Positions 46,879 through 54,597 of a stretch of 64,000 nt of DNA are shown here, one piece after another. This stretch comes from Desulfovibrio oxyclinae DSM 11498. GTDB taxonomy: Bacteria > Desulfobacterota > Desulfovibrionia > Desulfovibrionales > Desulfovibrionaceae. The DNA is taken from assembly GCF_000375485.1 (NCBI RefSeq), contig NZ_AQXE01000006.1, positions 615 to 64,614 on the forward strand, written 5' to 3'. The notes beneath the pieces were generated by a model. That model saw nothing but the letters and a program-made list of their open reading frames with translations. It searched no databases and was not told the DNA's origin. Within the stretch, counting starts at the first letter, position 1. Each line of letters begins with the position of its first letter. Position numbers and translations under genes: made by a program.

Positions 46879-48588
46879 ATGAAAAGCCATAACGGACTGA
46901 CGTACAGGAAGGAAGATATCTCTAGCAAGAACAAACCGCTTTTACCGACTTTACCAACTTCCAGATTAGCCGAGGAGAACGCTTCTCTTGTCGCTACTAC
47001 GATTTCGTCCGGACCTGGTAATCTGGGTCCGGTCAGTGATGAAGCTATCGAGTTCGTGCAAAACGTCATCGACGATGGCCTCACCCACCCTAACGACATC
47101 ATAAAGCTTGTGCAGATGAACCACGAATTTTTCGTCGCACGCCACAACGGAAAGGTCAGCGTACTCCAGGAAACCACGAACGAAAACGGACAGACAGAAA
47201 TCGTTGCGCTGACGGACCGCGAGTTGATGCTGCTCAAGTCTCACGAGACAATCAGGCAGATCAAGAGTTATGACAAAAATCACCAGCCTCAGTACAAAAA
47301 TGTTAGAATTGCCGATGCATGGCTAACCTGGAAGTTCAGACGGACGTACGAAGCAACGGTATTCCGTCCCGGCGGCTTAAACGAGGATGACGCCAAGCGT
47401 TTCTATAACTTGTTTCAAGGCTTTGAGGTAACCCCGGCAGCAGGGCAGTTCCCTAGGATTGAGTACCACCTTAAGGAAGTCTGGTGTAGGGGAAATTGGA
47501 GACATTACAGGTTCCTGACGAACTGGTGGGCACATCTACTCCAGTACCCCAATGAAAAGGCTAAGGTCGCTCTCGTGATCAAGGGCGGCAAGGGCGCGGG
47601 CAAGTCCACGATTTTTGAAGGCATATTCGAACGCATCTTGGGGGCCGCATATTGCAAGGTCGATAGGCCTGAGCAGGTCACTGGCAAATTCAACGCTCAC
47701 CAGCGAGGTAAGCTCCTCCTGGTTCTCGAAGAGGCTGTCTGGGCCGGAGACAAAGCCGCAGAAGGGGCACTCAAGAGCATGATCACCGACAGGAAGACCA
47801 TGATCGAACCCAAATGCGTGGACGCCTACCAAGAAGACTCTTACTTCCGTCTGGCGTTCGTCTCCAACGAGCGTAGGGCTGTCCCCGCCACCGCAGACGA
47901 AAGGCGATATTTCGCGCTGTCCGTTTCCAGTGACAAGGCCATGAACATTGACTACTTCCGCGCCCTGTGGGAGGAGATCGAAAACGGCGGCGTAGAAGCC
48001 TTCATGCACCATCTGATCAACTGGAAAGTGGACAGAACAGAGCTGTTCAACCCGCCCCTGACTGAAGCCCTGTTCGAGGACATCTACGAATCATTCAGCG
48101 CATTCGAAAAATGGGTGTACGAGTTGCTCCACGACGAAGACGCCATCGACTGGGGAAAACCCGTTCGGACCAAGGACCTCTTCGACCACTACAAGGCGTG
48201 GTACGAGGAAGCCCGGGGGCTTGGCAGCTACCTCAAGGGAGGGCAGATCACCAGCCAAGGTAAGATGAAGTCAATGGCCGAAGCGTTCTTCTCTGCCCCT
48301 CACAGGAAAATCGGCGGGCAGTCACACCTGGAGATGCCGACTATGAAGAATGCTCGCAAGATTTTTGAATCCAAGGTCAAGGCCGTGGTCATGTGGCGTG
48401 ACGAAATGAGCAATGAGCGCATCCCCGGCAACCGTTTGGCCCCATCTGCCAGTCAGGTCCACGACAAGGACGCCGTTGATTGGTTCTTTGAGGACGAAAT
48501 GAGCCCTGAGCCAAGCGAACACTTCAACATTCGCAGCAATGATCCATTTTTTCAGGATGAGATAGCGGCTGCATGCACTGACGACTAG
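46879..48588 (+). CDS. SF3-like helicase / DUF5906 replication protein
   Basis: The 569-residue protein has the P-loop KGGKGAGKST near residue 235 and the following B motif (GKLLLVLEEAVWAG). The later motif YFRLAFVSNERRAVPATADE, with an arginine-finger-like RR, fits superfamily 3 helicases and the DUF5906 family found in phage and plasmid primase-helicase proteins. The N-terminal part (about 1-150) has no recognisable primase motif. The CHC2 zinc-finger gene at 51367 could supply a primase-like partner. The likely role is replication of the element after excision. Confidence 0.82.
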   Translation: MKSHNGLTYRKEDISSKNKPLLPTLPTSRLAEENASLVATTISSGPGNLGPVSDEAIEFVQNVIDDGLTHPNDIIKLVQMNHEFFVARHNGKVSVLQETTNENGQTEIVALTDRELMLLKSHETIRQIKSYDKNHQPQYKNVRIADAWLTWKFRRTYEATVFRPGGLNEDDAKRFYNLFQGFEVTPAAGQFPRIEYHLKEVWCRGNWRHYRFLTNWWAHLLQYPNEKAKVALVIKGGKGAGKSTIFEGIFERILGAAYCKVDRPEQVTGKFNAHQRGKLLLVLEEAVWAGDKAAEGALKSMITDRKTMIEPKCVDAYQEDSYFRLAFVSNERRAVPATADERRYFALSVSSDKAMNIDYFRALWEEIENGGVEAFMHHLINWKVDRTELFNPPLTEALFEDIYESFSAFEKWVYELLHDEDAIDWGKPVRTKDLFDHYKAWYEEARGLGSYLKGGQITSQGKMKSMAEAFFSAPHRKIGGQSHLEMPTMKNARKIFESKVKAVVMWRDEMSNERIPGNRLAPSASQVHDKDAVDWFFEDEMSPEPSEHFNIRSNDPFFQDEIAAACTDD

Positions 48589-48596
48589 CAACAGAC

Positions 48597-48625
48597 AGGG
48601 CGTCCTGGTCACATCAGGACGCCCT
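48597..48625. terminator. Terminator between convergent helicase and secreted-protein genes
   Basis: Eleven-base arms (AGGGCGTCCTG and complement) with a seven-base loop and a short T-rich tail. Confidence 0.72.
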
Positions 48626-48649
48626 ACTTGTTTCAGATACCAAAGAAAA

Positions 48650-50401
48650 CTATTGCTCCATCCTTGCCTTGATAACCTCCGGAGCTGCCTTAATCATATA
48701 GCTTAGCCCAGTTGTCTCGGACACCTTGGGGCCTACGTCAAACCAGTACCCATGCCAGATCTTTTTTGAAAAGAATGAAACCCTGTCCTTTGCATGGAAC
48801 CCAAACGTGCTTTCCTGCCCTCCCGCTGTAGAGGAAAACGAAACATGCACCCCGTTGAATTCAGCCAAGTCTTTAGAAGATACCATTTTCATTTTTCTGG
48901 CTTCATCCGCAAGAGAGATCGCACTGCCAAGCAACCGTATGAGTTCTTGTGTGTCTTCAGCCGAAAGGATGTACTCATACTCTCTGGGAGACTTGCCGTC
49001 CTTCGAAAGGCTCACGGAATACGATAGCTCCCCGTCTACGCTGACGCATAACTTTCGGTAAGCAAATGCAACGGAACTCATGTCATTATTCAACGGATAC
49101 ATTTCTGGCTCTGAAGGCTTGTCCTGGAAGAGGACAAGGCCGCGGTCACTCATCGGATTATTGCGAATGGCATAGGCAGCCTCGTCTATGAGCTTACGCT
49201 CAAAATTGACGTCATTAATAACAATGATGGTCGCGTCATCAACCACGAGAGATACGCCACCATGTCGCGCTCCAGATGTGTGTAATTGTGACAGCCTGTC
49301 ATACGCCTCTTGGTTCATCGCGTTGCGCTTGAGCATAAACAAATACATGTTGTCGTTATTCGTTTTAAAATAAATTGCGCCCTTGTCACCGACATACGTC
49401 CGCCCGCCCCAGTCAGCCACCTCCGTAACCTTGAACGCGTTTGAGATGTCGCCGATTGCGTTCCAGCGTATTCCTCCCACGCCCTTCACCCAATCACCTT
49501 GAGCAGAGGAGGAAATGGCAGCATACACCGTGTCGAACTGATCCCTTTCGTAAGCCATGCGCTGAGAAAGCAGATCTTCCGCCTGGGTAGCCTTCGCAAA
49601 TGCATCCTTGTATGGGCCAATGGCTTTGAACGTGTAAACGAGAGACTCAAGGCTTCTCGTATCAGCTTTCTCCATCGGCACTGTTAGTTTTTTCGCTGCT
49701 GATGAGTATATTTCGCCCAACCTCGCCATGAACTTTTCAATCTTGCGAATATTTGACTTGCTGGTCCTGTCGCTAATGCCACTTTCGTCGGCTAATCTTT
49801 TCGCTTCAATGAAGGCGTAAATCCCCATGAAATCGCCTGCCTCCATCTTCTGTCTCATGTCTGATGGCGTCATTTGTTTGCTGTCGGCCACGACATCAAG
49901 CAGTTCCATTGCACCACGAATATGGTCGTATATGAAATCGCCATACCCAAAACCCGGGTTGACGCCTCTGACCCTTTCACCCCTAGCGAATTTCAAAAGC
50001 TTCGAATAATGCTCTTTGGACCAATCTTTGGCATCGCCTGCCACTGCCAAAAACATGTTTTCCTTTGGAAGGAGTGATGTTGACGACGCTTGTGCGGTCT
50101 TCTGCTTCGTCCCCGGCAACTCTGGGGCATCAATACAAAAGCCCCAGATCGGGCTGTCTATGACGGCCCCCTCAATCTCGGCGCGCTTCCCCACATTGTT
50201 AGCGAGGTAGCTACGCACATCCTCGCTCAGCATGGAATCATCGCCGCACCCGACCAAGAATTGCATGCCTGGATCGTAGAGCCGATAGAATGTCTCGCTG
50301 CCGCTCTCCGATCGCTCGACCACGCCCGTCACCGACTCGGCAGTAGCATTCACACACATCGTCGTGAGTACAAAGGCCAACGCCATCAGCAATCTCCTCA
50401 T
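48650..50401 (-). CDS. Secreted protein of unknown function, 583 residues
   Basis: It starts after GGAGGCGG. Residues 1-21 form a signal peptide, so the product is exported. A small N-terminal beta-rich domain follows (about 22-95, SVTGVVERSESGSETFYRLY) with two cysteines. The rest is a large mixed domain with YHSG-free, largely unremarkable sequence: helical around 130-290 and beta-rich around 300-580 (GGVSLVVDDATIIVINDVNF, LCVSVDGELSYSVSLSKDGK). I do not recognise the family. It is unusual to find an exported protein of this size on a defence-carrying element. Confidence 0.65.
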   Translation of the reverse strand: MRRLLMALAFVLTTMCVNATAESVTGVVERSESGSETFYRLYDPGMQFLVGCGDDSMLSEDVRSYLANNVGKRAEIEGAVIDSPIWGFCIDAPELPGTKQKTAQASSTSLLPKENMFLAVAGDAKDWSKEHYSKLLKFARGERVRGVNPGFGYGDFIYDHIRGAMELLDVVADSKQMTPSDMRQKMEAGDFMGIYAFIEAKRLADESGISDRTSKSNIRKIEKFMARLGEIYSSAAKKLTVPMEKADTRSLESLVYTFKAIGPYKDAFAKATQAEDLLSQRMAYERDQFDTVYAAISSSAQGDWVKGVGGIRWNAIGDISNAFKVTEVADWGGRTYVGDKGAIYFKTNNDNMYLFMLKRNAMNQEAYDRLSQLHTSGARHGGVSLVVDDATIIVINDVNFERKLIDEAAYAIRNNPMSDRGLVLFQDKPSEPEMYPLNNDMSSVAFAYRKLCVSVDGELSYSVSLSKDGKSPREYEYILSAEDTQELIRLLGSAISLADEARKMKMVSSKDLAEFNGVHVSFSSTAGGQESTFGFHAKDRVSFFSKKIWHGYWFDVGPKVSETTGLSYMIKAAPEVIKARMEQ

Positions 50402-50453
50402 AAAAATCCGCCTCCGTGGTCCAGGGGATACCCTGTGTAAGCTTTAGTTTCAC

Positions 50454-50480
50454 AAAAAAGCCGGGGGCTGCGCCCCCGGC
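50454..50480 (-). terminator. Rho-independent terminator of the TM2 gene
   Basis: Arms GCCGGGGGC and complement with a three-base loop. Six A on the plus strand give a T-run on the minus strand. Confidence 0.85.
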
Positions 50481-50507
50481 TCATCCTTTCGCGCGGAAAG
50501 TCCACTT

Positions 50508-50750
50508 TTACCACTCCCTAAGCGGAGCCCCTGCATTATCCTTGAACCCGCCACTCCAGATGGCAATGAGGTCCATGGTCGCCCCTATGCAGAACAGCCC
50601 GCCAGTAAGGGCATACAGGACACCCTTGCCGATCCTGCCCACGTAGAAAAGGTGTGCGCCTACGATGCCCCCGATCAGGCATGCGATAAGTGCGGTCTTC
50701 CTGCTCTTCTCGGACGACATCGTCGTATACCTGCCCCCGCCAGCATTCAC
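50508..50750 (-). CDS. TM2-domain membrane protein
   Basis: A TM2 domain is clear: two hydrophobic helices (ALIACLIGGIVGAHLFYVG and LYALTGGLFCIGATMDLIAI) separated by RIGKGV. The signature GxxGAHxFYVGRIGKG is followed by the C-terminal SGGFKDNAGAPL. The start is unclear. The best ribosome site (AAGGAG, before an ATG at 50800) leads into another frame that stops after 17 codons. The TM2 frame is open upstream and could start at GTG 50750 (used here, 80 residues) or ATG 50720. A one-base change near 50770 would join the two, so a recent frameshift is possible. Confidence 0.7.
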   Translation of the reverse strand: MNAGGGRYTTMSSEKSRKTALIACLIGGIVGAHLFYVGRIGKGVLYALTGGLFCIGATMDLIAIWSGGFKDNAGAPLREW

Positions 50751-50853
50751 ATTAACGTTGATGCTCTGGCCGCAGCCTGTTCGGTGGTCCCTTGAGTCAT
50801 GTGAGTTCTCCTTGTCTTCAGTTTGGACGTTACAAATATCAAGACTGAACACC

Positions 50854-50922
50854 GATATATCCACCCTCTTGCTAAAAGTAAATGTATATCAGGTCCACAT
50901 TAAGGGATGTCAGATATATCCA
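50854..50922. promoter_or_regulatory. Divergent control region with repeated GATATATCCA
   Basis: Direct repeats of GATATATCCA lie at 50854-50863 and 50913-50922, with a related TGTATATCAGG between them. They sit between the TM2 gene (-) and the XRE regulator (+). This layout suits an autorepressor controlling both promoters. Confidence 0.5.
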
Positions 50923-50940
50923 TGGACGGTGGAGGCGAAC

Positions 50941-51267
50941 ATGGAAGACATCCTGTTTACGGTTGGTAGGCGGATTCGAGAGCTACGAAAGAGAAAAAGG
51001 CTGTCGCAAAGCAAGCTGGCCGAGAAGGCTGGCCTGAACGACAAGTACCTCGGCGAGGTCGAGAGAGGGTCGAACAACATTTCGATTAGGAACCTCGGAC
51101 AGATCGCCATAGCCCTAGAGGTAGAGACGGCAGAACTGCTCGACGACTCACACCAGCGCGAGATCGACAGGAAAGAGATCGCATTGAAGCTCCAGAAAAT
51201 CATCGAATCGGCATCTGACGAGGACCTCTGCGCCATCTACGGCTTCGCCTCAAGCATCATCGGCTGA
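50941..51267 (+). CDS. XRE-family helix-turn-helix regulator
   Basis: The 108-residue protein starts at ATG 50941 after GGAGG. The helix-turn-helix is near the N-terminus: VGRRIRELRKRKRLSQSKLA, then EKAGLNDKYLGEVERGSNNI (about 8-47), typical of Cro/C1-type repressors. A C-terminal helical region (about 65-108) is probably a dimerisation or regulatory tail. It is divergent from the TM2 gene and probably controls that promoter and its own. As the only C1-like regulator in the element it could hold the integrated state. Confidence 0.88.
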   Translation: MEDILFTVGRRIRELRKRKRLSQSKLAEKAGLNDKYLGEVERGSNNISIRNLGQIAIALEVETAELLDDSHQREIDRKEIALKLQKIIESASDEDLCAIYGFASSIIG

Positions 51268-51366
51268 ACATCCTTTCCGCCCATATAAATAGAAACGTGA
51301 AAGGCTTGCGGACCGACCGCCTGCCTCGCTCACACGTTTTCACTATATGTAACACGGGAGGATGTG

Positions 51367-51957
51367 ATGACCGAATCCATCAATTTTAAAGACCTTTTTG
51401 TCGAGCTCGGGCTCGACCCAATGACCAAGGGCGGCAACCATATTTGCCCACTCTGTGGCAAGACGGCATTCACGCCATACAGCGATAACGGCGTTGCCCG
51501 ATGTCATGCCTGCGGCTGGGCTGGCAACGCAATAAACCTCTATGCCAAGATAAAAGACGTGGACACTCAGGAGGCGTTCGCGGAGCTCTTGAAGCTGTAC
51601 GGCCAGGATCGCATCAGGCTGAAGGCGAAGACACGCAGTGAGGCCATCAGCAAGCTCGCTGGTGACCTTGAGTTCCTCGCCTGGGTCCGTGCCTACTTCG
51701 CCTTCTACAAGTCCGAGCGCATGGGCGCTGCCCACTACCAGCGAAAGTCCGGCTACAGCCGATCGCACTTCACCAAGGTACTGAACGGCCAACCCGACAA
51801 GGTCTCGCGAAAGGCCTGGAACGAGATCGTGCTGCTCCTGAGACAGTCAATCAACCTCGGCCAGCTTAAGAATGACATGGGGATGGGGGACAAATACTGG
51901 AAAGACCGCATCAAGGGCGACGACCAGCTTAAGGAGTGTGTGGCCAGATACCAATAG
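51367..51957 (+). CDS. CHC2-type zinc-finger protein, primase-like
   Basis: The 196-residue protein starts at ATG 51367, six bases after GGAGG. The N-terminal zinc ribbon CPLCGKTAFTPY, then GVARCHACGWAGNAINLY (about 27-60), resembles the DnaG CHC2-like zinc-binding domain, though here all four ligands are cysteines. The remaining part is helical (LEFLAWVRAYFAFYKSERMG, KVSRKAWNEIVLLLRQSINL) without a visible TOPRIM motif, so it is not a full primase. A truncated primase or a primase-recruiting factor for the helicase at 46879 is possible. Confidence 0.7.
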   Translation: MTESINFKDLFVELGLDPMTKGGNHICPLCGKTAFTPYSDNGVARCHACGWAGNAINLYAKIKDVDTQEAFAELLKLYGQDRIRLKAKTRSEAISKLAGDLEFLAWVRAYFAFYKSERMGAAHYQRKSGYSRSHFTKVLNGQPDKVSRKAWNEIVLLLRQSINLGQLKNDMGMGDKYWKDRIKGDDQLKECVARYQ

Positions 51958-52143
51958 GGCTTATCGGCGGATAAATCGGACCGGGTATTTACGGGCATGG
52001 CCTGTGAATGCCCCTTTTTGCGTCTTGGTAGGCAAAGGTCTGCTTGTTTATTGGCTTAGGCTTGCACAGGTTGAGCTCACATCGGCATAACCTTTTTCCA
52101 TAAGTTCATCACGGCCACATCACAATTTTTCATCTTCAGAATC

Positions 52144-52481
52144 TTCATCCACACATGTTCAAATCAAATTTCAAATTCAGTGGATGAACCATTGTGCGCG
52201 AAGCGCATGACCACACTCACCGGAAGAGGTGGGCAAGGCCCACCCATCCGATGAGCGTTGCTCATTGTTGCATTTCTTGAAAGAAATCCACCAGGCTGAA
52301 TCGCTCCCGCCGCTTCACCTCTGCTTGCTATTATTTATCAGAACAATGTTTCCGAAATCAGGCTTCTCCGTGTTTTTTTTCCCAAAATACCCACTTTTCC
52401 GCGACCCTTCAGTTTACGATAACAGTCCGGAAATGTTAAGTTTTTATCAAAAGTTAACATTCTCCGAAAAGTGACTGTTAT
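52144..52481. repeat. Cluster of six hairpins in a gene-free region
   Basis: Successive perfect inverted repeats occur in this stretch. TTCATCCAC pairs at 52144-52152/52180-52188, TGCGC/GCGCA lies at 52195-52207 and GGTGGGC/GCCCACC at 52228-52244. ATGAGC/GCTCAT lies at 52251-52265 and ATTTCTT/AAGAAAT at 52272-52287. A nested pair, ATAACAGTC/GACTGTTAT plus AATGTTAA/TTAACATT, covers 52419-52481. The whole gap between the zinc-finger and recombinase genes (51958-52568) shows no gene. An origin, a transfer origin, recombinase sites or a structured RNA are possible. Confidence 0.55.
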
Positions 52482-52568
52482 TATGAAGACTTATCGACGA
52501 CTCGAAATCGCCCGTCCTGAGAATGTTAAAAAAGCACGCAAAACCAAGCAGATACTTAACATTAGAAA

Positions 52569-53168
52569 ATGAGCCCCAGAAACGACAATCATCCCCTCAG
52601 AGGAAGTTCCATCACCGTCGAGCCCATCCGCTCCCTGGAAGCGATCTCGGCCATCAAGGACATGCTCCACGACAAGCCGCGTGACCTGTTGCTCTTCGTG
52701 ATCGCGACCAACAACGGCATCCGTTGCGGAGACCTCCTGCGGCTCATGGTCGGAGACCTGCGCGGCAAGAACGTCGACGACACCATCGCCGTCAAGGAGT
52801 CGAAGACGGGCAAGACCAATGTCCTCGCCGTCAACGATTCCGTCCACTCAGCACTGACGCGGTTCCTCGCGTCAGGCTCGTTCAGCGACGACGAGTACAT
52901 GTTCCGATCACAGAAGGGAGACAACAAGCCCCTTACCATCCAGTCCGTCAACCGAATGGTGAAGTCGTGGTGCCGCGAGGCTGGCCTCGACGGCAACTAC
53001 GGAGCCCACAGCTTGCGAAAGACGTTCGGCTACGTGCAGCGCGTCCACTTCGGCGTCGGCTTCGAGGTCTTGTGCAAGAGATTCAACCACGCCTCGCCAG
53101 CCGTCACCATGCGCTATCTCGGCATCAACGATACGGAAGTGGTCAGTATTTTGAAGAATTCGATTTAG
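52569..53168 (+). CDS. Short tyrosine recombinase (catalytic domain only)
   Basis: The 199-residue protein has every catalytic residue of the family: R52 (NNGIRCGDLL), K79 (SKTGKTNV), H147 and R150 (AHSLRKTF), H174 (NHASPAV) and Y183 (MRYLGI). It lacks the N-terminal arm- and core-binding domains of normal integrases, as FimB/FimE-sized recombinases do. It follows the hairpin-rich region directly and precedes the Xis and integrase genes. It could resolve dimers or invert DNA, or act on the hairpin cluster. No invertible segment was identified. Confidence 0.85.
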   Translation: MSPRNDNHPLRGSSITVEPIRSLEAISAIKDMLHDKPRDLLLFVIATNNGIRCGDLLRLMVGDLRGKNVDDTIAVKESKTGKTNVLAVNDSVHSALTRFLASGSFSDDEYMFRSQKGDNKPLTIQSVNRMVKSWCREAGLDGNYGAHSLRKTFGYVQRVHFGVGFEVLCKRFNHASPAVTMRYLGINDTEVVSILKNSI

Positions 53169-53273
53169 TTTGGTTCGTCGAGTTTACTTCAACCCTTGGG
53201 TTTTGAGAAATTAATGAAGTCGAGGGAGTTGGTCCCTCATAGGAATCAACCATTTAACAGGAGGATATCAGCA

Positions 53274-53510
53274 ATGGGCAGGCCCATCACAGTCGAAAGA
53301 CAGTTCTACACACAGAAGGAGGCAGCCGAGTACTGCGGATACTGCGTCGTCACGTTCCGACAGTTCGCCAAGGATTACGAGATTCCCAAGTGCGGACCTA
53401 AGCGGGACCGATACCGCAAGGAGGATTTGGACGACTTCATGACCGATCCGGCCAGCTTCCACAACCCCGTGCGCACTCGCAAGTCCGGTTTCGTTCCGGT
53501 GGAGGTTTAG
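53274..53510 (+). CDS. Excisionase-like helix-turn-helix protein
   Basis: The 78-residue protein starts at ATG 53274 after AGGAGG; earlier in-frame starts lack a ribosome site. The winged-helix motif FYTQKEAAEYCGYCVVTFRQ, then KDRYRKEDLDDFMT-like residues, matches the AlpA/Xis group (MerR-like fold). Its stop codon overlaps the GTG start of the integrase, so Xis and Int are made together. It probably controls the direction of recombination. Confidence 0.82.
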   Translation: MGRPITVERQFYTQKEAAEYCGYCVVTFRQFAKDYEIPKCGPKRDRYRKEDLDDFMTDPASFHNPVRTRKSGFVPVEV

Positions 53511-54532
53511 TGAGCGTAGGAAAAACCAAGGACGGACGTTTCTACGTCCAATACAGAGTATCGTACCGAAAAAGCCCGAAGCGTGAGTATTTCGGGAGAG
53601 GAGCTGAAGCAAAGAAAGCAGCCAGGGAACGCGACGCGGAAGTCAAGCTGATGAAAAGCCGTGAAGAGGAGGTCAGGGAGAGCCATGTCTACCTTGACGA
53701 GCTTGCCCAGACGTACCTCGACCACGAGAAGGCTAGAGGGCGTAAGCAGAAGTTCCTCAACGAGGTCCGAAACCGACTCAACAAGTCGTACCTGCCTGCC
53801 CTCAACCACGTTCCGATCCACAGGCTCACGGCGAAGGACTTCGACAAGCTGGCGGTGGAGTACTCCGGTCTCTCCAACAGCTCGTTCAACCGCTACATCA
53901 CGTACCTGAACGTCATCTTCAACTTCGGGGTGGACTTCGAATACATCGAAAAGAACCCGATGGCGGCATGGCGAAAGCGCGTCATGAAACGCGAAAAAAC
54001 ACGAGAGCTTGAGATTACCCTTGAGGACATCCAAGCCATATACGACCACGCCGCGCCGCACGTGCAGAAAGCGATCAAACTGGTCTTCAACACCGGATGC
54101 CGCCCTGGTCAGTCCGAGTTGCTCAAGATCAAGTACAGCGATGTGGACTACGCCAACGAGCGTGTCAGGATTCGCGGGACAAAGACGGCCAGGAGCGACC
54201 GATACGTTCGCCTGCTGCCGGAATTCCTCAACGAAATCAAAACATGGGAAAAGGAGGCAAAATGCGAGTACATAGTCGAGTTCAGAGGTAAGCCCGTCAA
54301 AGGGTATGCCAACGCGTTCAGGAACGCAGTCAAGAAGTCCGGCATCGGCAAGGAGGTCGTTCCGTACCACCTGCGCCACTTCTTTGCTTCCACCCTGATC
54401 GCGGGCAAGGCTGACATCAAGGCGGTCTCATCCCTCATGGGTCACTCAGGCCCGGGGATGCTGTTCAAGACATACTACCACCTGATCGGCGAAGGCGAAA
54501 AAGAAGCCATAGAGAAACTGCCAAAGATCTAA
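53510..54532 (+). CDS. Tyrosine integrase of the element
   Basis: The 340-residue protein has an N-terminal arm-type DNA-binding domain (about 1-50, with the three-stranded GRFYVQYRVSYRKSPK), a core-binding SAM-like domain (about 58-155) and the catalytic domain. The residues are R198 (NTGCRPGQSELL), H287/R289 (YHLRHFFAST), H312 (MGHSG) and a tyrosine at 322 or 323 (KTYYHL). It starts at GTG overlapping the Xis stop. As the only full-length integrase in the element, it is the likely agent of insertion at tRNA-Thr, about 3.9 kb from the right attachment site. Confidence 0.93.
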   Translation: MSVGKTKDGRFYVQYRVSYRKSPKREYFGRGAEAKKAARERDAEVKLMKSREEEVRESHVYLDELAQTYLDHEKARGRKQKFLNEVRNRLNKSYLPALNHVPIHRLTAKDFDKLAVEYSGLSNSSFNRYITYLNVIFNFGVDFEYIEKNPMAAWRKRVMKREKTRELEITLEDIQAIYDHAAPHVQKAIKLVFNTGCRPGQSELLKIKYSDVDYANERVRIRGTKTARSDRYVRLLPEFLNEIKTWEKEAKCEYIVEFRGKPVKGYANAFRNAVKKSGIGKEVVPYHLRHFFASTLIAGKADIKAVSSLMGHSGPGMLFKTYYHLIGEGEKEAIEKLPKI

Positions 54533-54597
54533 ACCAACCAACAGGTTGGGTGCTGTTTTGTTGCCCCGAGCTCCATCCCCCAATCCTGGACAAGACC

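Noticed and set aside
46879-51957. Prophage with structural genes
   Set aside because: There is a replication helicase, repressor, integrase and Xis, but no capsid, portal, terminase or tail gene, so an intact phage is not supported.
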